The notes under the pieces are model-generated. The model was not told where the DNA came from and searched no databases. It saw only the letters and a program-made list of their open reading frames with translations. DNA of 64,000 bases. Origin: Pseudomonadota bacterium. Its GTDB lineage: Bacteria > Pseudomonadota > Alphaproteobacteria > Micropepsales > Micropepsaceae. This document shows positions 1 through 8,500 of the stretch, piece by piece. How positions within the stretch are numbered: position 1 is the first letter of the stretch; every line of letters begins with the position of its first letter. The DNA is taken from assembly GCA_018241025.1 (NCBI GenBank), contig JAFEEQ010000021.1:1-64000 (forward strand), in the 5' to 3' direction. Made by a program: the position numbers and the translations under genes.

Positions 1-24
1 GCCACCACCAAAAACCTGCTGCAT
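1..24 (-). CDS. Start of a minus-strand gene cut by the left edge
   Basis: Only eight codons are visible (M-Q-Q-V-F-G-G-G). An ATG on the minus strand at 24-22 is preceded by GGGAGG (complement of 33-38) with an 8-base spacer, which is a very good ribosome binding site. The frame stays open to the window edge. No function can be given. The call rests on the binding site and the lack of any other use for these bases. Confidence 0.35.
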
Positions 25-75
25 CGAGATAGCCTCCCGACACCAAATGAATCATCAATCCACAATTTTGCAACG

Positions 76-186
76 ATCCCCATCGTGGGGAGGTCGACGC
101 GAGTGAAACGAGCGTCGGGTGGGGATGTGGCTCCCCCACCCGAAATGCTTCGCATTTCGACCTCCCCACGATGGGGAGGTGAAAAG
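76..186. repeat. Intergenic hairpin repeat, family A copy 1
   Basis: The outer arms are CCCCATCGTGGGGAGGTCG and its complement, with inner short palindromes around GAGCGTCGGGTGGGG and CCCCACCCGAA. A near-identical unit lies at 9941-10057 between ccmB and ccmA. Each arm begins with a small palindrome (CCCCATCGTGGGG), so both strands can fold. It lies between the truncated left-edge gene and the 3' end of the peptidase gene. It looks like a non-coding dispersed repeat of the kind common between alphaproteobacterial genes; its function is unknown. Confidence 0.8.
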
Positions 187-189
187 AAT

Positions 190-2274
190 TCACTTCAATC
201 CCAGCCGCTGCGCGAGATAGGTGAAGGTCAGCGCCCACATCTCGGCCGCCTGCGCGTGGTTGGCGCCGGCGCTGTGGCCGCCGTCGGTGTTTTCGAAGAA
301 GAGTACGTCGTCGCCGAAGCTCTCCATCCGCGCCGCCATCTTGCGGGCATGCACCGGCGTGACGCGGTCGTCGCTGGTCGCCGTCGTGAAAAGGATCGGC
401 GGATATTTCACGCCCTTCTTCACGTTCTGATAGGGCGAGTATTTCAGGATCCAGGCGCGCGCCTTCGGATCCTTGGGATCGCCGTATTCGTCGGCCCAGC
501 TCTGGCCCGCGCCGATCTGCGTGTAGCGGATCATGTCGATCAGCGGCACCTGGCAGACCACGGCGCCGAAGAGATCGGGGTGCAGCACCATCGAGGCCGA
601 GACCAGAAGCCCGCCATTGGAGCCGCCGACGATGCCGAGCTGTTTCGTCGTGGTCAGGCCGCGCTTGACGAGGTCCTGCGCGACGGCGGCGAAATCGTCA
701 TAGGCCTTGATGCGGTTGGCGAAGAGCGCGGCTTCGTGCCAGGCGGGACCGAACTCGCCGCCGCCGCGGATGTTCGCGACGACATAGATGCCGCCCTGCG
801 TCAGCCAGAGCTTGCCGAAATTCGCCGAATAGCCCGGCGTCAGCGAGATCTCGAAGCCGCCATAGCCGTAAAGCACGGTCGGCGCGGGGCCGTTCAGCAC
901 CTTCGGGCGGGTGACGAAATAGGGGATCATCGTGCCGTCGGCCGATTTCGCCTCGAACTGTTCGGTGACGAGGCCGGAGGCGTCGAAGCGCGCGGGCAGC
1001 GATTTGATCGCGGCAGGCGCGGCATCGCCGGCGACGCGGTAGAGCGTCGGCGGCTGGAGATAGCTCTCATAGGTGACGAAGGCATCGGGGCCGCAATCGT
1101 CGGCGCCGACGATGGCAGTCGAGCCGTTGGCCGGCAGGTCGAGCTTCGTGCTGGTCCAGGCGCCGTCCTTGAAATGGAAGGCGAGGATGCGGCCGGTGAC
1201 GTTCTCGTAGACCGAGGCATAGACCGCGTCGCGCGCGGTAGCGACGCCGTCGATCGAGCTGCGCGCATCGGGCGTGTAGAGCGCGACGACGTCGAGCTTG
1301 TCGGGCGTGGCGAGCGAGGTCGCGGTCACGGCGACGAGCGAACCCTTGGCGAAGGTCTTGGCCCCGACGGTCCAGTCCTTGCGCAACGTGAAGAGAAGAC
1401 GGCCGGCATGGACGCCCTGCAGCGTGACGCCGAGCGGCAGCGGCAGCTTGTGCGTCTCGCCAGAGGGATCGACGCTGTAATACTCGCTTTCGAAGAAGTT
1501 CACGCCGCGCAGCAGGAAGCCATAGGTCGTGTCGCCGTCCTGCGCGACCTGGGTCTGGACCGAGATGTCGTCGACGGTGCCTTCGAGCAGCGTCTTCGCG
1601 TCGGCGATCTTCTCGCCGCGATGCCAGAGCTTGACGATGCGCGGATAGCTCGACTTGGTCAGCGTGCCGGGGCCGAAATCGGTGTCGAAGGCGATGGTGT
1701 CGTCGTCGAGATAATTCGCGTCCGACTTGGCGTGGGGCAGTTCGAAGCCGTCCTTGACGAAGCTCTTCGTCGCCATGTCGAACTCGCGGATGACATGGGC
1801 GTCGCCGCCGTCGCGCGAGAGAAAGAGCAGGCAGCGCTTCAGGTCGGGCGTGCAGCTCGCGCCTTTCCAGATCCAGTTCTCCTTTTCGTCCTTCGCGAGC
1901 TTGTCGACGTCGAGGATGGTCTGCCAGTGCGGATCGGGCGTCGCGTAATCCGCCGCCGTGGTCGTGCGCCAGATGCCTTTGGGATTGGCCGCGTCCTGCC
2001 AGAAGTTGAAGACCTGGCCGTGGTTCACCGTGCCGTAGGGAATGCGGTCGGTGGCGTCGAGGACTTTGAGGATCGCGTCATGGGCCGGCTGGTAGCGCGG
2101 ATCGGCCTGGAGCACGCTGCGGGTGCGGGCGTTCTGCTCGGCGACCCAGGCCAGCGGCTTGGCGCCATGGATGTCTTCGAGCCAGATGTAGGGGTCTGCA
2201 TCTTCGGCCATGGCAAAAACTCCGGTAAACGCGATCGCGGCAAAGGCAATAAGGCCGGCGAGGCGGTTTCGCAT
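190..2274 (-). CDS. Prolyl oligopeptidase family (S9A) serine peptidase
   Basis: Predicted 694-residue serine peptidase cleaving after proline in short peptides. The start codon at 2274 is followed by MRNRLAGLIAFAAIAFTGVF and a small-residue cleavage region, so the protein is probably periplasmic. The chain then reads DPYIWLEDIHG, the usual beginning of S9A enzymes, and continues through a beta-propeller region. The C-terminal alpha/beta-hydrolase domain has the nucleophile in GGSNGG (about Ser552), the acid in DDRV (about 635-636) and the base in GGHSAG (about His667). The length matches the family (about 700). The frame is open further upstream, but that part lies antisense to dapF and is not credible coding sequence. 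It is convergent with the left-edge repeat and divergent from dapF. Confidence 0.93.
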   Translation of the reverse strand: MRNRLAGLIAFAAIAFTGVFAMAEDADPYIWLEDIHGAKPLAWVAEQNARTRSVLQADPRYQPAHDAILKVLDATDRIPYGTVNHGQVFNFWQDAANPKGIWRTTTAADYATPDPHWQTILDVDKLAKDEKENWIWKGASCTPDLKRCLLFLSRDGGDAHVIREFDMATKSFVKDGFELPHAKSDANYLDDDTIAFDTDFGPGTLTKSSYPRIVKLWHRGEKIADAKTLLEGTVDDISVQTQVAQDGDTTYGFLLRGVNFFESEYYSVDPSGETHKLPLPLGVTLQGVHAGRLLFTLRKDWTVGAKTFAKGSLVAVTATSLATPDKLDVVALYTPDARSSIDGVATARDAVYASVYENVTGRILAFHFKDGAWTSTKLDLPANGSTAIVGADDCGPDAFVTYESYLQPPTLYRVAGDAAPAAIKSLPARFDASGLVTEQFEAKSADGTMIPYFVTRPKVLNGPAPTVLYGYGGFEISLTPGYSANFGKLWLTQGGIYVVANIRGGGEFGPAWHEAALFANRIKAYDDFAAVAQDLVKRGLTTTKQLGIVGGSNGGLLVSASMVLHPDLFGAVVCQVPLIDMIRYTQIGAGQSWADEYGDPKDPKARAWILKYSPYQNVKKGVKYPPILFTTATSDDRVTPVHARKMAARMESFGDDVLFFENTDGGHSAGANHAQAAEMWALTFTYLAQRLGLK

Positions 2275-2307
2275 GATGTTCTTCCCCTGATAGCTGTGCG
2301 GGGCGGT

Positions 2308-2369
2308 CGCCCCCTCCACCATCCGCTGCGCGGACGGTCCCCCTCCCCCGTTACCACGGGAGAGGAACA
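2308..2369. repeat. Intergenic repeat, family D copy 1
   Basis: GC-rich unit reading CGCCCCCTCCACCAT, a GCTGCGC-centred hairpin, then GGTCCCCCTCCCCCGTT and GAGAGGAAC. A close second copy lies at 15609-15676 and a shorter one at 15233-15274. It occupies the divergent space between the peptidase gene and dapF. Confidence 0.7.
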
Positions 2370-2430
2370 GAGCGGCGTAGGTTCCGCCAAATCGCTGGCG
2401 ATGCAAGGGGCTTGTCCCTATATACGGGCC

Positions 2431-3261
2431 ATGACGCCGTTCCTGAAAATGCACGGGCTGGGCAACGATTTCGTCGTCTTCGACGCACGGAAACGGGCCT
2501 TTTCGCTCGATGGCGCCCAGGTGCGGGCGATCGCCAACCGGCGGACCGGGATCGGCTGCGATCAGCTGATTGTGATCAGACGGGGAACCGGCGGGGCCGA
2601 TGCGATCATGGAGATCCGCAATGCCGACGGCTCCGAGGTCGAGCAATGCGGCAACGCTACGCGCTGCGTCGCGCGGCTGCTGATGGACGAGAGCGGCAGG
2701 AACCGCGTGCGCATCGATACGCTGGGCGGGACGCTGCTGTGCAGCGATGCCGATGGCGCTGTGACGGTGGATTGGGGGGCGGCGCGCACCATGTGGGACG
2801 AAGTTCCGCTGGCGCAGCCGACCGATACCAACATGTTCGAGCTCAATGTCGACGGCGCCAAGCACGTCGCGAGCGCGGTGTCGGTGGGCAATCCCCATGT
2901 CGTGCTCTTCGTCGAGGATGCGGAGACCGCGCCGGTGACGACGCTGGGGCCGAGGATCGAGACCCATCCGATGTTCCCGGCGAAGACCAATGTCGAATTC
3001 GTCAGTGTCGAAAGCGGCGAGCGGCTGCGCATGCGGGTGTGGGAGCGCGGCGTCGGCGTGACCGAAGCCTGCGGCAGCGGCGCCTGCGCCGTGGCGGTGG
3101 CGGCGTTCCGACGCGGACTGACCGGGCGCAAGGTCGAGGTCGTGCTCGATGGCGGGGCGCTGACGCTGGAGCTGCGCGAGGGCGACGACCATATCCTGAT
3201 GACCGGCCCTTCGACGCTGAGCTTCAAGGGCGAGATCGATCTGAAGGTGCTCGCCGCGTGA
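2431..3261 (+). CDS. dapF: Diaminopimelate epimerase
   Basis: Converts LL- to meso-diaminopimelate for lysine and peptidoglycan synthesis, in the cytoplasm, without cofactor. The 276-residue product begins MTPFLKMHGLGNDFVVFD, the family's invariant start. Its two catalytic cysteines are in EQCGNATRC (Cys73) and TEACGSGACA (Cys214). Length and motif spacing are normal. Its stop overlaps the GTG start of mtaB by four bases (GTGA), so the two are translationally coupled. dapF-mtaB-ftsY is a conserved alphaproteobacterial order, which supports the call. Confidence 0.97.
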   Translation: MTPFLKMHGLGNDFVVFDARKRAFSLDGAQVRAIANRRTGIGCDQLIVIRRGTGGADAIMEIRNADGSEVEQCGNATRCVARLLMDESGRNRVRIDTLGGTLLCSDADGAVTVDWGAARTMWDEVPLAQPTDTNMFELNVDGAKHVASAVSVGNPHVVLFVEDAETAPVTTLGPRIETHPMFPAKTNVEFVSVESGERLRMRVWERGVGVTEACGSGACAVAVAAFRRGLTGRKVEVVLDGGALTLELREGDDHILMTGPSTLSFKGEIDLKVLAA

Positions 3262-4490
3262 GCACCGAGATCGTCACTTTCGGTTGCCGGCTGAACGCGT
3301 ATGAGTCCGAGGCGATCCGTGCGCGCGCGGCGGAGGCCGGGCTCGACGACGCGGTGATCGTGAACACCTGCGCGGTGACCGCGGAGGCGATGCGCCAGTC
3401 GCGCCAGACGATCCGCCGGCTGCGCCGCGAGCGGCCGGGCGCGCGCATCGTCGTCACCGGCTGCGCGGTGCAGACCATGCCGGAGCAGTATGCCGACATG
3501 GCCGAAGTCGACCTCGTGCTCGGCAATCGCGAGAAGCTGCGCGCGGAATCCTACGGCGGGTTCGCGGATCGGGTGCAGGTGAGCGACATCATGGCGGTGC
3601 GCGAGACTGCGGCGCAGAAGGTCGACAGTTTCGAAGGCCAGACCCGGGCGTTCCTCGAGGTCCAGACCGGCTGCGACCATCGCTGCACCTTCTGCATCAT
3701 CCCCTTTGCACGCGGGAATTCGCGCAGTCTCGGCATGGGCGAGGTGGTGCGCGAGGCGCGGCGGCTGAGCGAAGCGGGTTATCCCGAGCTGGTGCTGACC
3801 GGTGTCGATCTCACCGCCTATGGCGCAGACCTGCCGGGGGCGCCGACGCTGGGCATGCTGGTGCGCAAGATCCTGGCGCTGGTGCCGGCGGTGAAGCGGC
3901 TGCGGCTCTCCTCCATCGACAGCATCGAAGCGGATGACGAACTGATGCGCGCCATCGCCGAGGAAGAGCGGCTGATGCCGCATTTCCATCTCTCGGCGCA
4001 GGCGGGCGACGACCTGATCCTGAAGCGGATGAAGCGGCGGCACACGCGGCGCGACACGATTGCGTTCTGCGAGACGGTGCGGCGGCTGCGGCCGGATGCA
4101 GCGTTCGGGGCGGATTTCATCGCCGGCTTTCCGACCGAGAGCGACGCGATGTTCGAGCAGACGTTGAAACTGGTCGATGAGGCCGGGCTTTCGACGCTGC
4201 ATGTATTCCCGTTCTCGGCCCGGCCGGGAACGCCGGCGGCGCGGATGCCGCAGGTCGAGCGCGCGGTGGCGAAGGAGCGGGCGGCGCGGTTGCGCGCCAA
4301 AGGCGCCGCTGCGGTTGCAATGCGCCTCGCCGGCCTCGTCGGCCGCGAGCAGACACTATTGGCCGAACGCGGCGGGATCGCGCGGACGGAATGTTTCGCG
4401 CCGGCGCGGATCGAAGCCGCGCCGGGAACTTTTTTCCGTGCACGGATCACCGGCGTGGCGGGGCAACATCTGACGGCAGAGGCCGCATGA
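3258..4490 (+). CDS. mtaB: tRNA (N6-threonylcarbamoyladenosine(37)-C2)-methylthiotransferase
   Basis: Radical-SAM methylthiotransferase that converts t6A37 to ms2t6A37 in tRNAs. The product has 410 residues. The N-terminal UPF0004 domain carries cluster ligands Cys10 (FGCRLN), Cys38 (NTCAV) and Cys69 (TGCAV). The radical-SAM cluster is TGCDHRCTFC (Cys139, 143, 146). A TRAM-like tail follows, ending in VAGQHLTAEAA. I chose GTG at 3258 because the family motif VTFGCRLN begins six codons later and the start overlaps the dapF stop. The stop overlaps the ftsY ATG (ATGA). RNA-modifying MiaB is the close paralog; the FGCRLNAYES opening favours MtaB. Confidence 0.93.
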   Translation: MSTEIVTFGCRLNAYESEAIRARAAEAGLDDAVIVNTCAVTAEAMRQSRQTIRRLRRERPGARIVVTGCAVQTMPEQYADMAEVDLVLGNREKLRAESYGGFADRVQVSDIMAVRETAAQKVDSFEGQTRAFLEVQTGCDHRCTFCIIPFARGNSRSLGMGEVVREARRLSEAGYPELVLTGVDLTAYGADLPGAPTLGMLVRKILALVPAVKRLRLSSIDSIEADDELMRAIAEEERLMPHFHLSAQAGDDLILKRMKRRHTRRDTIAFCETVRRLRPDAAFGADFIAGFPTESDAMFEQTLKLVDEAGLSTLHVFPFSARPGTPAARMPQVERAVAKERAARLRAKGAAAVAMRLAGLVGREQTLLAERGGIARTECFAPARIEAAPGTFFRARITGVAGQHLTAEAA

Positions 4491-5431
4491 GAGATTTCGG
4501 CGAGGCCCCTCCCCCACCCACCTTCTTCGAGCGGCTGAAATCGGGCCTGTCGCGCTCGACCGCCGGGCTGTCGGACAGCATCGGCGGCATCCTGACAAAG
4601 CGGAAGCTGGATGCGGTCAGCATCGGCGAGCTGGAAGAAGCGCTGATCAAGGCCGATCTCGGCCCGCAACTCGCCGCGCGGCTGGCCAAGGCAGTGAGCG
4701 ACAAGGGCTTCGGCAGCGATGTCAGCGACTACGACATCCGCGAGACGCTGCGCAGCGAGCTTCTGAAGGTACTAAAGCCGATCGAGCAGCCGCTGCATGT
4801 GCCGGAGGGCACCAAGCCGTTCGTGATCCTGGTCGTCGGCGTCAACGGCACGGGCAAGACGACGACCATCGGCAAGCTCGCCAAGCGCTTCGCGGGCAAC
4901 GGCGCGAAGGTTGTGATGGCTGCGGGCGATACCTTCCGCGCCGCGGCGATCGAGCAGCTTTCGGTCTGGGGCCAGCGCACCGGCGCGACCGTCGTCGCCA
5001 AGGCGACGGGTGCCGATGCGGCGGGGCTCGCCTTCGAGGCGCTGGAAAAGGCCAAGGCGAGCGGCGCCGACGTGCTGCTGATCGACACCGCGGGACGGCT
5101 CCAGAACAAGGCCGGGCTGATGGCGGAGCTGGAGAAGATCGTGCGCGTGATCCGCAAGCTCGAACCGAGCGCGCCGCATGCGACGCTGCTGGTGCTCGAT
5201 GCGACGACGGGACAGAACGCGCTCGCCCAGGTCGAAGGCTTCAAGGGCGCGGCGCCGATTTCGGGACTCGTCATGACGCGGCTGGACGGCACGGCCAAGG
5301 GCGGAATCCTGGCCGCGCTGGCGCTGAAATACGGCTTGCCGGTGCATTATATCGGTGTCGGCGAAGGGGTGGACGATCTCCAACCCTTCAATGCCGAGAA
5401 CTTCGCCAAGGCGCTCACGGGGGCCCGATGA
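4487..5431 (+). CDS. ftsY: Signal recognition particle receptor FtsY
   Basis: SRP-type GTPase that docks ribosome-nascent chain-SRP complexes at the inner membrane and the Sec translocon. The 314-residue protein has a short proline-rich start (about 12 residues) in place of the long acidic A domain of E. coli, then an amphipathic FFERLKSGLSRS membrane-binding segment. The N domain runs to about residue 105 and the G domain has Walker A GVNGTGKTT (about 118-126), DTAGR and TRLDGTAKGG. It starts inside the mtaB stop (ATGA) and its stop overlaps the next ATG, so it is the middle of an overlapping operon. Confidence 0.97.
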   Translation: MRDFGEAPPPPTFFERLKSGLSRSTAGLSDSIGGILTKRKLDAVSIGELEEALIKADLGPQLAARLAKAVSDKGFGSDVSDYDIRETLRSELLKVLKPIEQPLHVPEGTKPFVILVVGVNGTGKTTTIGKLAKRFAGNGAKVVMAAGDTFRAAAIEQLSVWGQRTGATVVAKATGADAAGLAFEALEKAKASGADVLLIDTAGRLQNKAGLMAELEKIVRVIRKLEPSAPHATLLVLDATTGQNALAQVEGFKGAAPISGLVMTRLDGTAKGGILAALALKYGLPVHYIGVGEGVDDLQPFNAENFAKALTGAR

Positions 5432-5979
5432 ATCCGCAACTGCGCCGCCTGCTGCTGGACCTCGGTCCGCTGGTCGTTTTCTTCGCGATCTTCCAGATCA
5501 CGCACAACATCATGTATGCGACCGCGGCGTTCATTCCGCTGATCCTCGCGGCGCTGGCGCTCGGCTATTGGCTGGAGCGCAAGCTCTCGCCGATGGCGGT
5601 GGTGACGGCCGCGATGGTGGTGATCTTCGGCGGGCTCACGCTCTATTTCAACGACGCCGCCTTCATCAAGATGAAGCCGACGATCATCTATGCGATGTTC
5701 TCCGCGCTTCTGCTTGGCGGGCTCGCCTTCAACCGGCTTTTCATAAAATATGCGCTGTCGTTCGAGTTCGAGATGCCGGACGCGACATGGCGGACCCTGA
5801 CCTGGCGCTGGGGAATATTCTTCGCGATCCTGGCGGTGCTCAACGAGATCGTGTGGCACAATTTCTCGGAAGGCACCTGGGTTGCGTTCAAGGTGTGGGG
5901 CATCCTGCCGCTGATCTTCCTGTTCGGCGCTCTGCAGGCGCCGCTGCTGATGAAGCACATGCCGAAGGACGAGGCTTAG
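5428..5979 (+). CDS. yciB: Inner-membrane septation-type protein, YciB/IspZ family
   Basis: 183-residue polytopic inner-membrane protein of the YciB family, linked in the literature to septation and envelope integrity with no known enzymatic activity. Visible features are five to six hydrophobic helices, the motif GGLTLYFNDAAFIKMKPTIIY, and a late WHNFSEGTWVAFKVWG region, both typical of the family. It is coupled to ftsY by an ATGA overlap, the usual neighbour in Rhizobiales and relatives. A second, more divergent member lies at 48844-49419. Confidence 0.93.
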   Translation: MNPQLRRLLLDLGPLVVFFAIFQITHNIMYATAAFIPLILAALALGYWLERKLSPMAVVTAAMVVIFGGLTLYFNDAAFIKMKPTIIYAMFSALLLGGLAFNRLFIKYALSFEFEMPDATWRTLTWRWGIFFAILAVLNEIVWHNFSEGTWVAFKVWGILPLIFLFGALQAPLLMKHMPKDEA

Positions 5980-6042
5980 CCCAACTCACCAAAGCCGCTT
6001 TAAAGGCGGCCATAATGCGTTGTCGGTTCGGTGGAAGACGGT

Positions 6043-6585
6043 TCACCGCGGCGGAAAGTCGCCGGTCTGGCCGGGCGGGTTGGAGAATGGCGCAAAGGCC
6101 TGCAAATGCCGAATTTCGCGCCAATGGTGCAGCGCCCAATGCACACTGGGGAAGGCAATCTCCGCCCACGGAATATCATCCCAGTCAAAGAGTCGGACTT
6201 CCAGGCTTTCCGGCCCTGCGGCAAAACTTTCGCCTGAAAGCCGCGCGCGATACATGAGTTGCACCTGGCTGAGGCGCGGGATGGAATAAACTGCCAGCAG
6301 GCCGTCGAGAACGATGTCGCACTCGGCTTCTTCGCGAGCCTCGCGCCGTGCGCCGTGTTCCGGCGTCTCGCGCTCCTCGAGATAACCGGCCGGTAATGTC
6401 CAGAAACCTTTGCGCGGTTCGATGGCGCGGCGGCACATCAGGATGCGCGAACCCGAACTAACAACCGATCCCACAACGATTTTCGGGTTCGTATAGTGGA
6501 TATGACCGCATTGGCCGCAGACGGAACGTTCGACATTGTCTCCTTCCGGAACGCGGCGGACAAAATTTGGCGGCAGACCGATCAT
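6043..6585 (-). CDS. NUDIX hydrolase with N-terminal zinc ribbon
   Basis: 180-residue cytoplasmic pyrophosphohydrolase. It opens PPNFVRRVPEGDNVERSVCG with the CGQCG knuckle, followed by HYTNPKIVVGSV, a layout known from ADP-ribose/NADH-type NUDIX proteins. The NUDIX box is GYLEERETPEHGARREAREE plus the next residues, with the REAREE core intact at about residue 80, so it should be catalytically active. The substrate cannot be read from the sequence. It converges on yciB and diverges from the MarR gene across about 200 bases. Confidence 0.88.
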   Translation of the reverse strand: MIGLPPNFVRRVPEGDNVERSVCGQCGHIHYTNPKIVVGSVVSSGSRILMCRRAIEPRKGFWTLPAGYLEERETPEHGARREAREEAECDIVLDGLLAVYSIPRLSQVQLMYRARLSGESFAAGPESLEVRLFDWDDIPWAEIAFPSVHWALHHWREIRHLQAFAPFSNPPGQTGDFPPR

Positions 6586-6793
6586 GTCACAACTACGTAT
6601 TGGGCTTGCTGCGAAACAAAATAGCGCAGCGAATCTTTGCGTTGCAAACCGACGCGCAAACGCGATAGAGGATGTTGTGACGGAGCTTTCCTCCGTTTAA
6701 TCTTTATTTCGATCAGCGTGCAGCTCGCGTATTGGGTGCAGCAACCGAGCGAACGGCGACCAACGCCGGCCGGCTGCTCTTGAGGGGTGTCGG

Positions 6794-7303
6794 ATGTCAA
6801 AGAGCCAGCGCAAGGGCAATGGCGGTTTCGCCCTGTCGGAGTCGCCATCACATCTGCTCAGGCGTTGCGCGCAGTACTTCGGCGATCTGTATGCGCATGA
6901 ATCCGGTTCGAGCGATCTGACCAAGCAGCAGTTCACCCTGCTCGCCGCGCTCGAGCACAATGACGGCGTGAGCCAGACCGCGCTCGTCGAGATCACCGGC
7001 ATCGACCGCTCGACGCTCGCCGAGATGGTGCGCCGGATGCTCGAGAAGGGATTGCTCTCGCGCGAACGCACCGAAGAAGATCAGCGCGCCAATGCGGTGG
7101 CGATCTCGGCAAGCGGACGCAAGGCGCTGCGCACTGCGCGCACCGCGTCGGAGCGCGCGGAGAAAATGCTGCTCGATGCGCTGTCGCCGACCGACCGGCC
7201 GAAATTCGTCAAGCTGCTGTCGCAGGTCGCGATCGCGGCGGAGAATTACGAAGGCAACGGACATGCCCAGCCGCGCCCGCGCGGCCGGCGGCGCCGGGCC
7301 TAG
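6794..7303 (+). CDS. MarR-family transcriptional regulator
   Basis: 169-residue winged-helix dimeric DNA-binding protein. The recognition region SQTALVEITGIDRSTLAEMVR and the wing RTEEDQRANAVAISASGRKAL are clear MarR signatures. The C-terminus is a basic tail (PRPRGRRRRA). The ligand and regulon are unknown. The divergent NUDIX gene is a plausible target by position only. Short TTTGC/GCAAA palindromes occur upstream (6636-6660), but they are too small to name as the operator. Confidence 0.88.
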   Translation: MSKSQRKGNGGFALSESPSHLLRRCAQYFGDLYAHESGSSDLTKQQFTLLAALEHNDGVSQTALVEITGIDRSTLAEMVRRMLEKGLLSRERTEEDQRANAVAISASGRKALRTARTASERAEKMLLDALSPTDRPKFVKLLSQVAIAAENYEGNGHAQPRPRGRRRRA

Positions 7304-7318
7304 GGCCGGCCCTCTTCA

Positions 7319-7501
7319 CCTCATCCTGAGCCTGCCCGCCTACGCCGAGGCTTCGGCGGGTCAATTATATCTCATGTCCACCGAAGCTTTAGCGTAGGTG
7401 GATCGAAGGATGGCAATCCTGCATTGCCTTCGCCGCCAAGTTCGCTGACGCTCACATGGCCTTCGATGCCTCGACATGCTCGGCACTCAGGCTGAGGGTC
7501 A
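7319..7501. repeat. Degenerate intergenic repeat, family B relative
   Basis: The gap between the MarR gene and the next minus-strand gene opens with CTCATCCTGAGCCTG and closes with CACTCAGGCTGAGGG, partly complementary ends related to the CTGAGCTTGTCGAAGG family at 10764 and 59082. Several internal small hairpins (for example GCCGAGGCTTCGGC) are visible. I see no coding signal in it. Confidence 0.45.
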
Positions 7502-7531
7502 TTGTGACGCCGGAGCAATAAGCCCTTACAA

Positions 7532-7783
7532 TTAAACCCGAATATCGACCGTCGCGCCGATGCGCATGGCGCCGCTATAGGGCGCCGACGGCGCTGCGGC
7601 CGGTGTCGATTGCGGCTTCTGCGGTGCCGATTTGAAGTCCATCGGTTCGAAGCCCGCGCCCTCGACACCTTTTTCCTTGGCGAGCGCTCCGGCGAATTGC
7701 GCGGCGGCTTCCGGCGACGGACGCGCATTCGCGCGCGCGGCCTGCTGCGAGGCGATGATGAGGTTCGCGGCACTGAGCTGCAT
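7532..7783 (-). CDS. Small conserved-looking protein of unknown function
   Basis: 83 residues from the ATG that gives MQLSAANLIIASQQAARANA; the frame is open seven codons further. The N-terminus can form an alanine-rich amphipathic helix, and the C-terminal half is proline-rich (PQKPQSTPAAAPSAPYSG). There are no membrane segments, cysteines or recognisable domain. It lies 40 bases downstream of ccmG on the same strand, so it may be transcribed with the cytochrome c maturation operon, but nothing else ties it to that function. Codon use resembles its neighbours. Confidence 0.6.
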   Translation of the reverse strand: MQLSAANLIIASQQAARANARPSPEAAAQFAGALAKEKGVEGAGFEPMDFKSAPQKPQSTPAAAPSAPYSGAMRIGATVDIRV

Positions 7784-7823
7784 GCGGCGACCATGACAAA
7801 TCATGGTTGCCGAAGTGTGAAGA

Positions 7824-8354
7824 TCACTGCGCGGCGGCGAGGATCGCGGGCAGCAGATCGTGCATCAGTGCGGTCTGGTCGAGCGGTCCGAAATGGGCGC
7901 GGACGATGCCGTAGCGGTCGATGACGAAGGTCTCGGGCACGCCGGAGATGCCCCACTCGATACCGGCGCGGCCGTCTCCATCGAGACCGATCCTGGCGAA
8001 CGGATTGCCGTATTCGGCGAGGAAGGCGCGCACGGTGTCGGGCTTGTCCTTGTAGGCGATGCCGACGAGATGGACGCCGCTGGCGCGGGCGAGCTGTTCG
8101 AGCTGCGGCGCTTCCTCGCGGCAGGGAATGCACCAGGAGGCGAAGAGATTGACCACCGTGACCTTGCCGGGCACCGAGAGGCCGGCCGGCGTGAGATCCG
8201 GACCGTCGAGACCGGCCAGGGTGAGATGCGGTGCCGGTTTTCCGAGCAAGGCACTCGGCAATGCGCTCGATTTCGGTTCGTGCAGGTTGCCGTAGAACAC
8301 AATCGCCAGCACCACGAAGGCGACGACCGGCAGGATGAAGACGAGCCGCTTCAC
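7824..8354 (-). CDS. ccmG: Cytochrome c biogenesis thiol:disulfide oxidoreductase CcmG (DsbE)
   Basis: Membrane-anchored periplasmic thioredoxin that reduces apocytochrome c or CcmH before heme attachment. The 176-residue protein has an N-terminal anchor (FILPVVAFVVLAIVFYG), then a thioredoxin fold with active site SWCIPC and the CcmG-typical GISGVPETFVID cis-proline region. The GTG start at 8354 overlaps the ccmD stop (GTGA), marking coupled translation. It is last of the known genes in ccmABCDG. Confidence 0.95.
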   Translation of the reverse strand: MKRLVFILPVVAFVVLAIVFYGNLHEPKSSALPSALLGKPAPHLTLAGLDGPDLTPAGLSVPGKVTVVNLFASWCIPCREEAPQLEQLARASGVHLVGIAYKDKPDTVRAFLAEYGNPFARIGLDGDGRAGIEWGISGVPETFVIDRYGIVRAHFGPLDQTALMHDLLPAILAAAQ

Positions 8355-8500
8355 GGCCGCTCCAGCGCGGCGAGACGCGCCCGTGCGCGGGCATGCGCGC
8401 GCAAGGTGAGAACGACCGCGGCGCCGAGCAGCAGAACGGTCACGCCATAGGCCGGCCAGATATAGGCGCCATAGCCGCCCATCGCGAGAAACCCGCTCAT
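8351..8500 (-). CDS. ccmD: Heme exporter protein CcmD
   Basis: 49-residue single-span membrane protein that helps release holo-CcmE from the CcmABC complex. It begins MSGFLAMGGYGAYIWPAYG, the family hallmark, then one hydrophobic helix (TVLLLGAAVVLTL) and a basic Arg/Ala tail. It overlaps ccmC by four bases at its start and ccmG by four at its end. It is easy to miss because of its size. Confidence 0.93.
   Translation of the reverse strand: MSGFLAMGGYGAYIWPAYGVTVLLLGAAVVLTLRAHARARARLAALERP

Noticed and set aside
85..3261. A plus-strand open frame of over 1000 codons antisense to the S9 peptidase and running into dapF
   Set aside because: It is a by-product of high GC. The minus strand has a full catalytic triad and signal peptide, and only the last part of the frame (from 2431) is dapF.
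5994..6010. GCCGCTTTAAAGGCGGC hairpin between yciB and the NUDIX gene
   Set aside because: The stem is imperfect and there is no T run; not enough for a terminator call.
6636..6660. TTTGC-GTT-GCAAA and TTTGCG/CGCAAA palindromes upstream of the MarR gene
   Set aside because: Arms of only 5-6 bases with irregular spacing; MarR sites are usually longer, so chance is likely.
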